From: CAZZKE01 sp964655005
GTDB taxonomy: Bacteria; Pseudomonadota; Alphaproteobacteria; Rhodospirillales; JABHCV01
DNA length: 20,758 nucleotides
Direction of reading: 5' to 3'
Assembly (NCBI GenBank): GCA_964655005.1
Contig: CAZZKE010000056.1
Span: forward strand, 1 to 20,758
This document shows positions 14,425 through 20,758 of the stretch, piece after piece. Made by a program: the position numbers and the translations under genes. The first letter of the stretch is position 1, and every line of letters starts with the position of its first letter. The notes under the pieces are model-generated. The model saw nothing but the letters and a program-made list of their open reading frames with translations, did not search any database and had not been told where the DNA came from.

Positions 14425-15634
14425 CGGCGCTGCGTCCGACTATCCGCCGGTAGACTTCCGGGTCGGTGTCGCCTTCCGTGCCGAACAGCACGACCCGGCT
14501 GTTTTTATCCAGGCCCAGTTTGGCCCGGCCGTCGCTGTCGGCGGCGGCGGCCAGCAGTCCGGCCAGCCCGGCGACCGCCGACTCGCCGGCCACCAAAGGG
14601 CCGTCGCCATAGCGTCCGTCGGCCAGCATGATCATACAGTCGGCGGCGGCGGCGTCATTCACGGTGATCGCCGCAGCGGCCGCCGGGGCCAGGATTTCCC
14701 AGGCCAGCAGGGACACCTCGCCACAGGCCAGGCCGGCCATCATGGTATCCAGGTCCCCATTGATGGCGGTCGGTCGACCGGCGGCAAAGCTGGCCATCCA
14801 GCAAGCGGCCCGTTCGGGATCGACCAGTACCGTCCGCGGACGCCGGTCGCCGAAAACCTGCCAGAATCGCGCCGTCAGGGCCGCCGCCATGCCGCCGACC
14901 CCGGTTTGCAGGAACAGATGCGTCGGCGGCTGTCCCGGCGGTAATTGGTCAATGGTTTCCTGGGCCATCACCGTGTAACCGGCCATAACGTCACGCGGCA
15001 CATCCATGTAGCCTTCGTAAGAAGTATCCGAGACCACAAACCAGCCTTCACGACCGGCCACCTGCTGCGCCTGGCGTACGCTATGGTCATAGTTTCCCGC
15101 CGTCCTGACGACCCGGGCGCCGAGTTCCTCGATCGCCGCCCGGCGGCCGTCGCTGACCGTTTCATGGATAAAGATGACACAATCACAGCCAAACATCCGC
15201 GCCCCCCAGGCCACTGATCGTCCGTGATTGCCATCCGTCGCGCAACAGACGGTAATGCCGGCGACGGCGTCGCCATGCCGCCCGGCCAGAAGATCTTCCA
15301 TAGTCAGACCGGTATCGCCGGTTTTCGCCGCGACCCGGGCGACCAGTAGCCGGGCGACGGCGTATGACCCGCCCAACGCCTTGAAACTGCCGAGGCCAAA
15401 ACGTTCGGATTCGTCTTTGTAAAAGACCGCGCCCAGTCCGGCGGCGGCGGCAAGGCCATCCAGACGAACCAGCGGCGACCGCCGGTAGCCGGGCCAGGCG
15501 CCGATACCCGCCATCGCCGAGCGATAACTTTCATCGCCGATAACCCGGGCCTGGCCGGGGCCATAGGCCGCCCCCGGGTCGCTATCGGCGTTCAGGCGCA
15601 GGGAGTACGGATAAGCGGGAGTTTTGACAAACAT
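14405..15634 (-). CDS. dpaL: Diaminopropionate ammonia-lyase
   Basis: This PLP enzyme of the threonine synthase/tryptophan synthase beta fold breaks 2,3-diaminopropionate down to pyruvate and ammonia. It has 409 residues. The Schiff-base lysine is K85 in ERFGLGSFKALGG. The two catalytic aspartates described for the E. coli enzyme (Asp120 and Asp189) correspond to D134 in CCATDGNHGRSVAW and D203 in SDTSYEGY. The glycine-rich phosphate loop reads QTGVGGMAAA, and the C-terminal GTEGDTDPEVY is also family-like. Keeping both aspartates favours this assignment over threonine dehydratase. No ribosome site is evident before ATG 15634. It converges on the EamA transporter, and no ridA, amidohydrolase or carbamoyltransferase gene is beside it. 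The upstream 200-base gap is shared with the divergent matrixin gene. Confidence 0.9.
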   Translation of the reverse strand: MFVKTPAYPYSLRLNADSDPGAAYGPGQARVIGDESYRSAMAGIGAWPGYRRSPLVRLDGLAAAAGLGAVFYKDESERFGLGSFKALGGSYAVARLLVARVAAKTGDTGLTMEDLLAGRHGDAVAGITVCCATDGNHGRSVAWGARMFGCDCVIFIHETVSDGRRAAIEELGARVVRTAGNYDHSVRQAQQVAGREGWFVVSDTSYEGYMDVPRDVMAGYTVMAQETIDQLPPGQPPTHLFLQTGVGGMAAALTARFWQVFGDRRPRTVLVDPERAACWMASFAAGRPTAINGDLDTMMAGLACGEVSLLAWEILAPAAAAAITVNDAAAADCMIMLADGRYGDGPLVAGESAVAGLAGLLAAAADSDGRAKLGLDKNSRVVLFGTEGDTDPEVYRRIVGRSAAAVRGR

Positions 15635-15756
15635 CGCATAATAACTTTATTCTAATCGCAAGTCGCATTAATCACTAATAACGGTCGATAAAGATCACCA
15701 TATCCAGCAAATGGCGCATCATTCCCGGCGGATGACCGACGCTGTATCCGGCAAAG

Positions 15757-15793
15757 TTCTTGTAAGGTTCCTGTAAGGTTGCCGGATTACTAT
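15757..15793 (+). promoter_or_regulatory. 11-bp-phased direct repeats and -10-like box before the matrixin gene
   Basis: TTCTTGTAAGG (15757-15767) is followed directly by TTCCTGTAAGG (15768-15778) and TT, giving an exact 11-bp period. Eight to ten bases later is TACTAT (15788-15793), with four of six matches to TATAAT, and no recognisable -35 box. Tandem 11-bp repeats placed where a -35 would be are typical of OmpR/PhoB-type response-regulator promoters. The regulator itself is not identified. Confidence 0.45.
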
Positions 15794-15835
15794 CGCTTGG
15801 CGATGTTGTATAAATATAATGGAGAAGGCTGTTCA

Positions 15836-16597
15836 ATGTCAGTTAAAATAAGTTTTGCCGCAACATTTATCGGCGCAGTACTGTTGCTGGGCGCCAGCGC
15901 CGCGCCGGCATCGGCCTACGTGCTGGGCCCCACTTTCCCGGGCAAATGGGGGCCTGCGGCGATGGGGACCGGCGCGACGGTAACCTGGAGCCTTATGGCC
16001 ACCGGAACAAGCCTTGACAATGAAGTTTCCGGATCGACCGCCAGCGCCCTGGCGGACTTCATGCCGTTCGGATTTGAAGCGGAAATCGCCAATGCCTTCG
16101 ACGCCTGGTCGACGGTCGCGGATTTAACCTTCATTAAAGTGGCCGACGCCGGAGAGGCTTATAACAGCGCCACCCAGTTGAGCGGCGATATCCGCCTTGG
16201 CGGCCATGCTTTCGATGGGTCATTAGGCGCCCTGGCCCACGGTTATTACCCGCCCGACAACGGTCTTTCGGCGGCTGGCGATATCCATTTTGACACAGCC
16301 GATACCTGGAAAATCGGATTCGGCGGGCCCGGATTCGACATCTTCCAGGTCACCGCCCATGAAATCGGACACGCCATCGGCCTTGACCACCTCCAGACCT
16401 CGGTCGGAACGGCCCTGATGAACCCGACTTACACCGAGGCCTTCTCCGGTCTGCTGGCCGATGACATTGCCGGCGCGCAATTTATCTATGGGCCGGTTGC
16501 CGTGGTCCCGCTGCCCGCCGCCTTGCCGTTGTTCGGCAGCGCCATGGCCGTGATGGGCCTGGTTGGCTGGCGAAAAAAGAGGCGGGCCGCAGCCTGA
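15836..16597 (+). CDS. Secreted matrixin-like zinc metalloprotease with VPLPA-CTERM sorting tail
   Basis: This 253-residue exported protein has a signal peptide (about 1-27, ending APASA), then a metzincin catalytic domain. The zinc site HEIGHAIGLDH gives H175, H179 and H185 as ligands with E176 as the base, and the Met-turn methionine is M195 in ALMNPTY, as in peptidase family M10A. The usual DDIAGAQFIYG follows. The C-terminus holds VPLPA (224-228), a hydrophobic helix, and the basic end WRKKRR, a VPLPA-type (PEP-CTERM-related) exosortase signal. It would be exported, cut by an exosortase and released or attached at the surface. There is no autoinhibitory cysteine-switch propeptide. ATG 15836 has GGAGAAGG 7 bases upstream. 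A small secreted gene follows by 25 bases. No exosortase gene is in the window. Confidence 0.9.
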   Translation: MSVKISFAATFIGAVLLLGASAAPASAYVLGPTFPGKWGPAAMGTGATVTWSLMATGTSLDNEVSGSTASALADFMPFGFEAEIANAFDAWSTVADLTFIKVADAGEAYNSATQLSGDIRLGGHAFDGSLGALAHGYYPPDNGLSAAGDIHFDTADTWKIGFGGPGFDIFQVTAHEIGHAIGLDHLQTSVGTALMNPTYTEAFSGLLADDIAGAQFIYGPVAVVPLPAALPLFGSAMAVMGLVGWRKKRRAAA

Positions 16598-16622
16598 TGG
16601 CACGGAACCTTACTTGAACGCA

Positions 16623-17063
16623 ATGAAACATTTGATCGCGGCGGTCGCCATGATGACCGTGGCGATGTCCGGATGGAACGGGGCGCATGCTTTGTGGGCG
16701 GGGCTTTCAAATTCGGAATTGATCGAGGCCTCCGATTTGATCGTGGTCGGCACGCTGGGTGAATTCACCCGCGTGACGAACCCCGTCGACGGCCTGAAGC
16801 GAACCGTTGGCGTAATCGAAATAGAGCGTGTATTGAAGGGCGACCCGGGCGCTAAAACCGTCTGGCTCGATGGCCCGCAACCGGGCACGCCGCTCTCCAG
16901 TTCCGACATCGTATACAAAACCGGCCAAAAGGGTCTGTGGTTTCTGCGACTGCTGACGCCGGGGCGCGGGGCCATTTACACGGCCGATCACCCGCAACGG
17001 TTCGTGCCGTTTTCCAGCGCCGGGCCGAACATTGAAGCGGTACGCAAGTATCTCGAGCCCTGA
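16623..17063 (+). CDS. Small secreted protein, possible NTR/OB-fold-like partner of the matrixin
   Basis: This 146-residue protein has a signal peptide (AAVAMMTVAMSGWNGAHA, cleavage probably after AHA). The mature chain reads like a beta-barrel domain: NSELIEASDLIVVGTLGEF, then VGVIEIERVLKGDPG and LWFLRLLTPG. That order (a helix, a strand of the form xDLIVVGxL, a strand ending in VLKGDPG, and a late WFLRLL strand) resembles bacterial NTR/TIMP-like OB-fold proteins as I remember them. The mature protein has no cysteine, so the N-terminal zinc-chelating Cys of animal TIMPs is absent. It starts 25 bases after the matrixin stop and is probably co-transcribed. ATG 16623 is chosen because it opens the signal peptide; the longer frame to 16563 overlaps the matrixin. 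Its function is inferred, not shown. Confidence 0.72.
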   Translation: MKHLIAAVAMMTVAMSGWNGAHALWAGLSNSELIEASDLIVVGTLGEFTRVTNPVDGLKRTVGVIEIERVLKGDPGAKTVWLDGPQPGTPLSSSDIVYKTGQKGLWFLRLLTPGRGAIYTADHPQRFVPFSSAGPNIEAVRKYLEP

Positions 17064-17107
17064 ATTATCCTGAAGGCCATAATCGCAAGACCGTCCGACA
17101 GCACGAA

Positions 17108-17139
17108 CAAGGGCTTAGCCGGTGAAAGCTAAGCCCTTG
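17108..17139. terminator. 12-bp hairpin between the secreted-protein gene and tRNA-Ala
   Basis: CAAGGGCTTAGC (17108-17119) and GCTAAGCCCTTG (17128-17139) form a perfect 12-bp stem with an 8-base loop. It lies just beyond the tRNA-Ala 3' end (minus strand) and after the secreted-protein stop (plus strand), so it can serve either. The minus-strand tail (TTGTTCG) is only modestly T-rich, and the plus-strand tail is A-rich, so the termination role is likely but not textbook. Confidence 0.6.
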
Positions 17140-17147
17140 AAAAAATT

Positions 17148-17223
<76 letters not shown>

Positions 17224-17311
17224 TTAAGTTCCGGGCGCCGGTTCGGGGCGGCGGCGCGACGATTGACCTTAAGCGACGGATACATACTTAGGTTAGGGGA
17301 CCAAAGGCAAG

Positions 17312-17333
17312 AAAAAAAACCGGACGCCGGTTC
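17312..17333 (-). terminator. Intrinsic terminator of the FYDLN-acid gene
   Basis: On the minus strand AACCGG-CGT-CCGGTT is followed directly by a run of T, about ten bases after the stop codon of the FYDLN-acid gene. The stem is short (6 bp) but GC-rich, and the T-tract is uninterrupted. Confidence 0.7.
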
Positions 17334-17342
17334 GGCAATGGC

Positions 17343-17762
17343 TCAGCCCTTGTCTGTCGATCCGTCGTCAATGTGTTCGCGGACTTCCTGCAAGTCGTCG
17401 TCATCCTCGCCCAGATCCGTGGTGTCCTCGATCAGTTCATCGTCATCTTCGTCGTTATCGAGCGCCTCTTCGTCCCCGTTTTCGTCATCGGCCGGGATCA
17501 GTTCGGCCAGATCGTCATCGATTTTATCGCCATCCTGTTCAGTTGCCGCGCCCGCCGGCACGGCGGCTTTTTCCGGACCGGAACCTTCCGTAACCGCGAC
17601 GACCGGCGCCGCCTCGGCCACCGGTCGCCGGCTCTTGGCCGGTTTGGGCTCCTTTATTTGATGGCTGCATTTCGGGCATATTGCGGGGCTCTTTTTCATA
17701 TCGAAAAATCGCGTGTCGCACTCCTTGCATAAGTGCTTGTTCCCAAATTTCGGATTGCTCAC
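17343..17762 (-). CDS. TIGR02300/FYDLN_acid family zinc-ribbon protein with acidic tail
   Basis: This 139-residue protein has an N-terminal zinc ribbon with two CX2C pairs (LCKEC and ICPKC) around RFFDMKKSP, the local form of the FYDLN motif that names the family. A Pro/Ala-rich linker then leads to a long Asp/Glu tail (from about residue 77). The function of the family is unknown; it is common next to aroA in alphaproteobacteria. GTG 17762 is chosen because GGAGGA lies about 7 bases upstream and the ribbon starts right after it; the frame is open further, to 17915, without homology. On the same strand TTGACA (17830-17825) could be a -35, but no good -10 follows. It is divergent from aroA across a 225-base gap. 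Confidence 0.9.
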   Translation of the reverse strand: MSNPKFGNKHLCKECDTRFFDMKKSPAICPKCSHQIKEPKPAKSRRPVAEAAPVVAVTEGSGPEKAAVPAGAATEQDGDKIDDDLAELIPADDENGDEEALDNDEDDDELIEDTTDLGEDDDDLQEVREHIDDGSTDKG

Positions 17763-17987
17763 CCTTGTCCTCCGATAATCGATAAAACATCCAGTATGTG
17801 CCAATTGCCATGTTCCGGTGGTTCTGTCAAAAGCAAAAATAACTGATGCGTGACTTACCCGGCGAGACAAGGCTATCTGCCGGTCGGCGTTATGTGCTAG
17901 AGAGCCCTTGGGCATCGGCTGTCATAAATGAGCGAACCGATTGCCCTGATTGTGTTTTTTTGAATTGCGAAGACTGGACCAGGCACC

Positions 17988-19319
17988 GTGATCCCGCTTA
18001 TCGCCCACCCGAACGGGAAGCTTTCCGGTAATATAAAAGTTCCCGGCGATAAATCGATTTCTCACCGGGCGCTGATGATCGGCGCGTTGGCGGTCGGGCA
18101 AACGCGGATCCGGGGATTGCTGGATGGCGAAGATGTGCTGGCCACCGCCCGGGCCCTTGAATCCATGGGCGTGGAAATCCTCGCCGACCGGGGCGGCGCC
18201 GTCTGGCGGGTCTCGGGGCGCGGCGTATCGGGGCTATGCGAACCGGACCGTGTGCTTGATATGGGCAATTCGGGAACGGCGGCCCGTTTGCTGTTGGGGG
18301 TGCTGACCGGCCATCCGTTTACCGCCGTCGTGACCGGCGATTCCTCGCTGAACGACCGGCCCATGGGCCGGGTGATCGAACCGCTGGGTGAAATGGGTGC
18401 GGTTTTCAGGACCCGGTCCGGCGGACGCCTGCCGCTCAGCATGGATGGCTCGCCCATGCCCATGCCCATCGACTACGAAATGCCGGTGGCTTCGGCCCAG
18501 GTCAAATCGGCCTTGCTGCTGGCCGGTCTGGCGGCGCCGGGGATCACCCGCATCGCCGAACCAAGGCCGACCCGCAATCACACCGAACTGATGCTCGGCC
18601 ATTTCGGCGCCGACATCGAAGTCGAGGAATCGCCGGACGGCGGTCGCGTCATCATCCTGCGTGGGCAACCGGAACTGAAAGCGCGGGACGTGGTGGTGCC
18701 CGGCGACATATCGTCGGCCGCGTTCCCCATGGTCGGGGCCCTGCTGAACCCCGGATCAGGCATCGCCATCACCGGAGTCGGGGTCAATCCGCTGCGCTGC
18801 GGCCTTCTTGATACCCTGATTGAAATGGGCGGCGATATTTCACTTGAAAACCGACGCCACGAGGCCGGTGAACCGGTCGCCGACCTGCTCATCAAGGGTT
18901 CTTCCCTGCATGGCGTCGAGGTTCCGGCGGCCCGGGCGCCTTCGATGATCGACGAGTATCCGATCCTGGCCATCGCCGCCGCATGTGCCGAAGGGACAAC
19001 GCGAATGACCGGCATCGGCGAGCTTCGCGTAAAGGAAAGCGACCGCCTGGCAGGCATGGCGCGGGGCCTTCGGGACGCCGGCGCCCGGATCGAGGAAGGC
19101 GAAGACTGGCTGGTCGTTCACGGCACCGGCGAACCGCCCGCCGGCAAGGCCGCCATCACCACCGAACTGGACCACCGCATGGCCATGTCGTTTCTGGTTC
19201 TGGGCGGGGTCACGGCGAACCCGATCATTATCGACGACGGGTCACCCATCGAAACCAGTTTTCCCGGTTTCGTCAAATTGATGAACGGCCTGGGCGGCAA
19301 AATCGAGGAGCAACATTGA
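17988..19319 (+). CDS. aroA: 3-phosphoshikimate 1-carboxyvinyltransferase (EPSP synthase, class II-like)
   Basis: This enzyme joins shikimate-3-phosphate and phosphoenolpyruvate in the shikimate pathway. It has 443 residues. K22 and S23 lie in PGDKSISHR; N94-S95-G96-T97 forms the PEP-binding loop (GNSGTAARL); SAQVK is at 169-173; RNHTE follows; catalytic D322 is in APSMIDEYPIL; and ELRVKESDR closes the site. GDKS, SAQVK and RNHTE are motifs of class II (CP4-like, more glyphosate-tolerant) enzymes. Position 96, which is alanine (Ala100) in CP4, is glycine here, and NPLR replaces CP4's NPTR. The start is GTG 17988, with AGACTGGACCAGG upstream as a weak ribosome site. The stop TGA overlaps the cmk ATG by one base, so the two are coupled. 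Confidence 0.95.
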   Translation: MIPLIAHPNGKLSGNIKVPGDKSISHRALMIGALAVGQTRIRGLLDGEDVLATARALESMGVEILADRGGAVWRVSGRGVSGLCEPDRVLDMGNSGTAARLLLGVLTGHPFTAVVTGDSSLNDRPMGRVIEPLGEMGAVFRTRSGGRLPLSMDGSPMPMPIDYEMPVASAQVKSALLLAGLAAPGITRIAEPRPTRNHTELMLGHFGADIEVEESPDGGRVIILRGQPELKARDVVVPGDISSAAFPMVGALLNPGSGIAITGVGVNPLRCGLLDTLIEMGGDISLENRRHEAGEPVADLLIKGSSLHGVEVPAARAPSMIDEYPILAIAAACAEGTTRMTGIGELRVKESDRLAGMARGLRDAGARIEEGEDWLVVHGTGEPPAGKAAITTELDHRMAMSFLVLGGVTANPIIIDDGSPIETSFPGFVKLMNGLGGKIEEQH

Positions 19320-19984
19320 TGAGCAAACCGCCGAAAATTATTGCCATCGACGGCCCGGCGGCGGCCGGCAAGGGGACATTGGCATGGCGTTTGGCGCGGC
19401 ACTTCGGGCTGGAACTGCTCGATACCGGGCTGCTGTACCGGGCGGTGGCCCGCAAGGTGCTGGATATCGGCGTCGAAATAGGCGATGACCCGGATGATTA
19501 TGAAGTCCTGGCCGGCCAGGCGGCGCGGGGCCTGATCGCCGCCGATCTGGAAGTGCCGGGCCTGCGCGGCGACAAGGTCGCCCAGGCGGCCTCGAAGGTT
19601 TCGGCCATCCCGGCGGTTCGCAAGGCCCTGCTGGACTTCCAGCGAACCTTCGCGGAAACGCCGCCGAACAGCGCCCCGGGGGCAATTCTCGACGGTCGCG
19701 ATATCGGCACCGTGGTCTGTCCGGGGGCGCCGGTCAAATTATTCATTACCGCCGACACGGAAGTCCGGGCGCAAAGGCGTCATAAAGAGTTGCAGGAACG
19801 GGGCGAGGTGTCTATATATGCCCGCGTTCTGCACGAGATGAAGGAACGCGATGCCCGCGACACGGGAAGAGACGTTTCGCCGCTGACGCCAGCCGCCGAC
19901 GCGTTCCTGATCGATACCAGCGATCTTGACGCCGATCGGGTGTTCGCCGCGGCGCTGGATTTTATTTCCACGCGGAACAGCTAG
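19319..19984 (+). CDS. cmk: Cytidylate kinase
   Basis: This enzyme phosphorylates CMP and dCMP with ATP in pyrimidine salvage in the cytoplasm. It has 221 residues. The P-loop is IDGPAAAGKGT at the N-terminus, followed by ELLDTGLLYRAVARKV (the DTG-x-x-YR nucleotide motif), ILDGRDIGTVVCP (conserved GRDIGT), and EVRAQRRHKEL with the lid-region arginines; DARDTGRDVSPL is also typical. ATG 19319 overlaps the aroA stop as TGATG, so it is translated from the aroA message. The aroA-cmk-rpsA order is a common alphaproteobacterial arrangement. A hairpin with a T-run follows the stop and separates it from rpsA. Confidence 0.96.
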   Translation: MSKPPKIIAIDGPAAAGKGTLAWRLARHFGLELLDTGLLYRAVARKVLDIGVEIGDDPDDYEVLAGQAARGLIAADLEVPGLRGDKVAQAASKVSAIPAVRKALLDFQRTFAETPPNSAPGAILDGRDIGTVVCPGAPVKLFITADTEVRAQRRHKELQERGEVSIYARVLHEMKERDARDTGRDVSPLTPAADAFLIDTSDLDADRVFAAALDFISTRNS

Positions 19985-20019
19985 GCCGCCTTTCCCGTAA
20001 TGATGCGGGGCGGGTTTTT
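19985..20019 (+). terminator. Intrinsic terminator after cmk
   Basis: GCCGCC (19985-19990) can pair with the GGGCGGG region (20007-20014), with an inner CCG/CGG pair, followed by TTTTT. It begins directly after the cmk stop. The internal loop makes the stem imperfect, and some read-through into rpsA is possible. Confidence 0.6.
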
Positions 20020-20096
20020 ATATTCCGTTATTTTAAAGACCACCGGAAACAACCGGTTGGCCGGAAAACATGCAATACAGATAAGGAATCCAGACA

Positions 20097-20758
20097 ATGG
20101 CTCCTGCACAACAGAACGGCAGCGAAGAAATCCCTTTTGATACCGGCGAGAACTTCGCCGATCTCCTCGATGAGGCAATGGCCACCAATGGCGCGTTCGA
20201 AGGCAGTGTCGTCAAGGGCACGGTTATCGCCGTCGATGACGACGCCGCGACAATCGATGTCGGGCTTAAATCCGAAGGCCGGGTCGATCTCAAGGAATTC
20301 GCCGATCCCGGACAGCCCGCCGAGATCAAGGTAGGCGATATTGTCGATATTTTTGTCGAGCGGTACGAAGACCGCGATGGCCTGGTCCGGCTGAGCCGGG
20401 AAAAAGCCCGCCGCGAGGAAGCCTGGGGCGAACTGGATAAATCCTTCCAGGCCAACGAACGGGTCAACGGCATTATTTTCGGTCGCGTCAAGGGCGGCTT
20501 TATCGTCGATCTGGCCGGCGCCGTCGCCTTCCTGCCCGGCAGTCAGGTCGATATCCGCCCGGTTCGCGATATCTCGCCGCTGATGGGCACGCCGCAGCCG
20601 TTCCAGATCTTGAAAATGGACCGGGCCCGCAACAACATCGTGGTTTCCCGCCGCGCCGTGCTGGAAGAAACCCGCGCCGAAGAACGCGGCGAATTGATCG
20701 CCAATCTTTCCGAAGGCCAGGTGCTGGAAGGCATGGTCAAGAACATCACCGATTACGG
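20097..20758 (+). CDS. rpsA: 30S ribosomal protein S1 (3' truncated by window)
   Basis: S1 binds mRNA on the small ribosomal subunit and helps initiation. The first 220 residues are visible, and the frame runs off the window end. Repeated S1/OB-fold RNA-binding domains can be read. The first runs from about FEGSVVKGTVIAVDDDAATI to SREKARREEAW and contains GLKSEGRV. The second starts NGIIFGRVKGGFIVDL and contains AFLPGSQVD. The third starts EGMVKNITDY at the edge. The second domain's GRVKGGFIVDL-AFLPGSQ is the most characteristic part. ATG 20097 has AAGGAA (20083-20088) upstream. A terminator-like hairpin after cmk suggests that rpsA also has its own promoter in the 80-base leader, but I see no clear one. 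Confidence 0.96.
   Translation, partial: MAPAQQNGSEEIPFDTGENFADLLDEAMATNGAFEGSVVKGTVIAVDDDAATIDVGLKSEGRVDLKEFADPGQPAEIKVGDIVDIFVERYEDRDGLVRLSREKARREEAWGELDKSFQANERVNGIIFGRVKGGFIVDLAGAVAFLPGSQVDIRPVRDISPLMGTPQPFQILKMDRARNNIVVSRRAVLEETRAEERGELIANLSEGQVLEGMVKNITDY

Noticed and set aside
17263..17290. TTGACC followed by TACTTA as a plus-strand promoter
   Set aside because: It would read antisense into the terminator and 3' end of the FYDLN-acid gene, with no gene to serve, and the spacer is only 16 bases.
17846..18031. Small plus-strand frame of 61 codons upstream of aroA
   Set aside because: It has no ribosome site, no recognisable domain, and overlaps the aroA start in another frame.

Overview
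The window looks like chromosomal DNA from an alphaproteobacterium, most likely of the Rhodospirillales type. The basis is the GC-rich coding sequence, the order FYDLN-acid zinc-ribbon protein (divergent) - aroA - cmk - rpsA with a tRNA-Ala beside it, a class II EPSP synthase, tryptophan-anchored TPR repeats of 47 residues, and a VPLPA-type C-terminal sorting tail. A 100-N gap flanked by identical 55-bp ends shows that this is a scaffolded draft or metagenome assembly.

Layout. Positions 1-2645 (+) hold the end of a histidine kinase, folE (GTP cyclohydrolase I) and trkH (K+ uptake). Positions 2649-4526 (-) hold two unassigned cell-envelope genes: a periplasmic protein with one membrane anchor and a polyacidic tail, followed by a lipoprotein. 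Positions 4658-7640 (-) hold an ABC-2 permease, then argD and argF, which are tightly spaced behind a good sigma70-like promoter. Positions 7775-8726 (+) hold recX and a YfgD/ArsC-like reductase, converging on a radical SAM gene (8723-9616, -). Positions 9709-11505 (+) hold a large cNMP-binding/TPR protein, converging on a small secreted protein (-). Positions 12118-13299 hold a soluble PAS histidine kinase. Positions 13354-15634 hold an EamA transporter that converges on a diaminopropionate ammonia-lyase, with the artefactual gap between them. Positions 15836-17063 (+) hold a secreted matrixin-type zinc protease with a VPLPA sorting tail and a small secreted partner. From 17108 to the end are a hairpin, tRNA-Ala(GGC), a terminator, the FYDLN-acid protein, aroA, cmk, a terminator and the start of rpsA.

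Most of the window is housekeeping: arginine and aromatic amino-acid synthesis, folate, nucleotides, translation and K+ uptake. There is no prophage, CRISPR array or complete insertion sequence. The points most worth a second look are the matrixin plus small secreted partner (a possible protease/NTR-like inhibitor pair), a family of dispersed palindromic repeats in three intergenic gaps, the acidic-tailed membrane protein with its lipoprotein, the cNMP/unknown/TPR protein, and the false gap at 14270-14369. No intergenic stretch exceeds 300 bases. The longest are 17763-17987, 11895-12117 and 15635-15835, and their contents are given in the entries.
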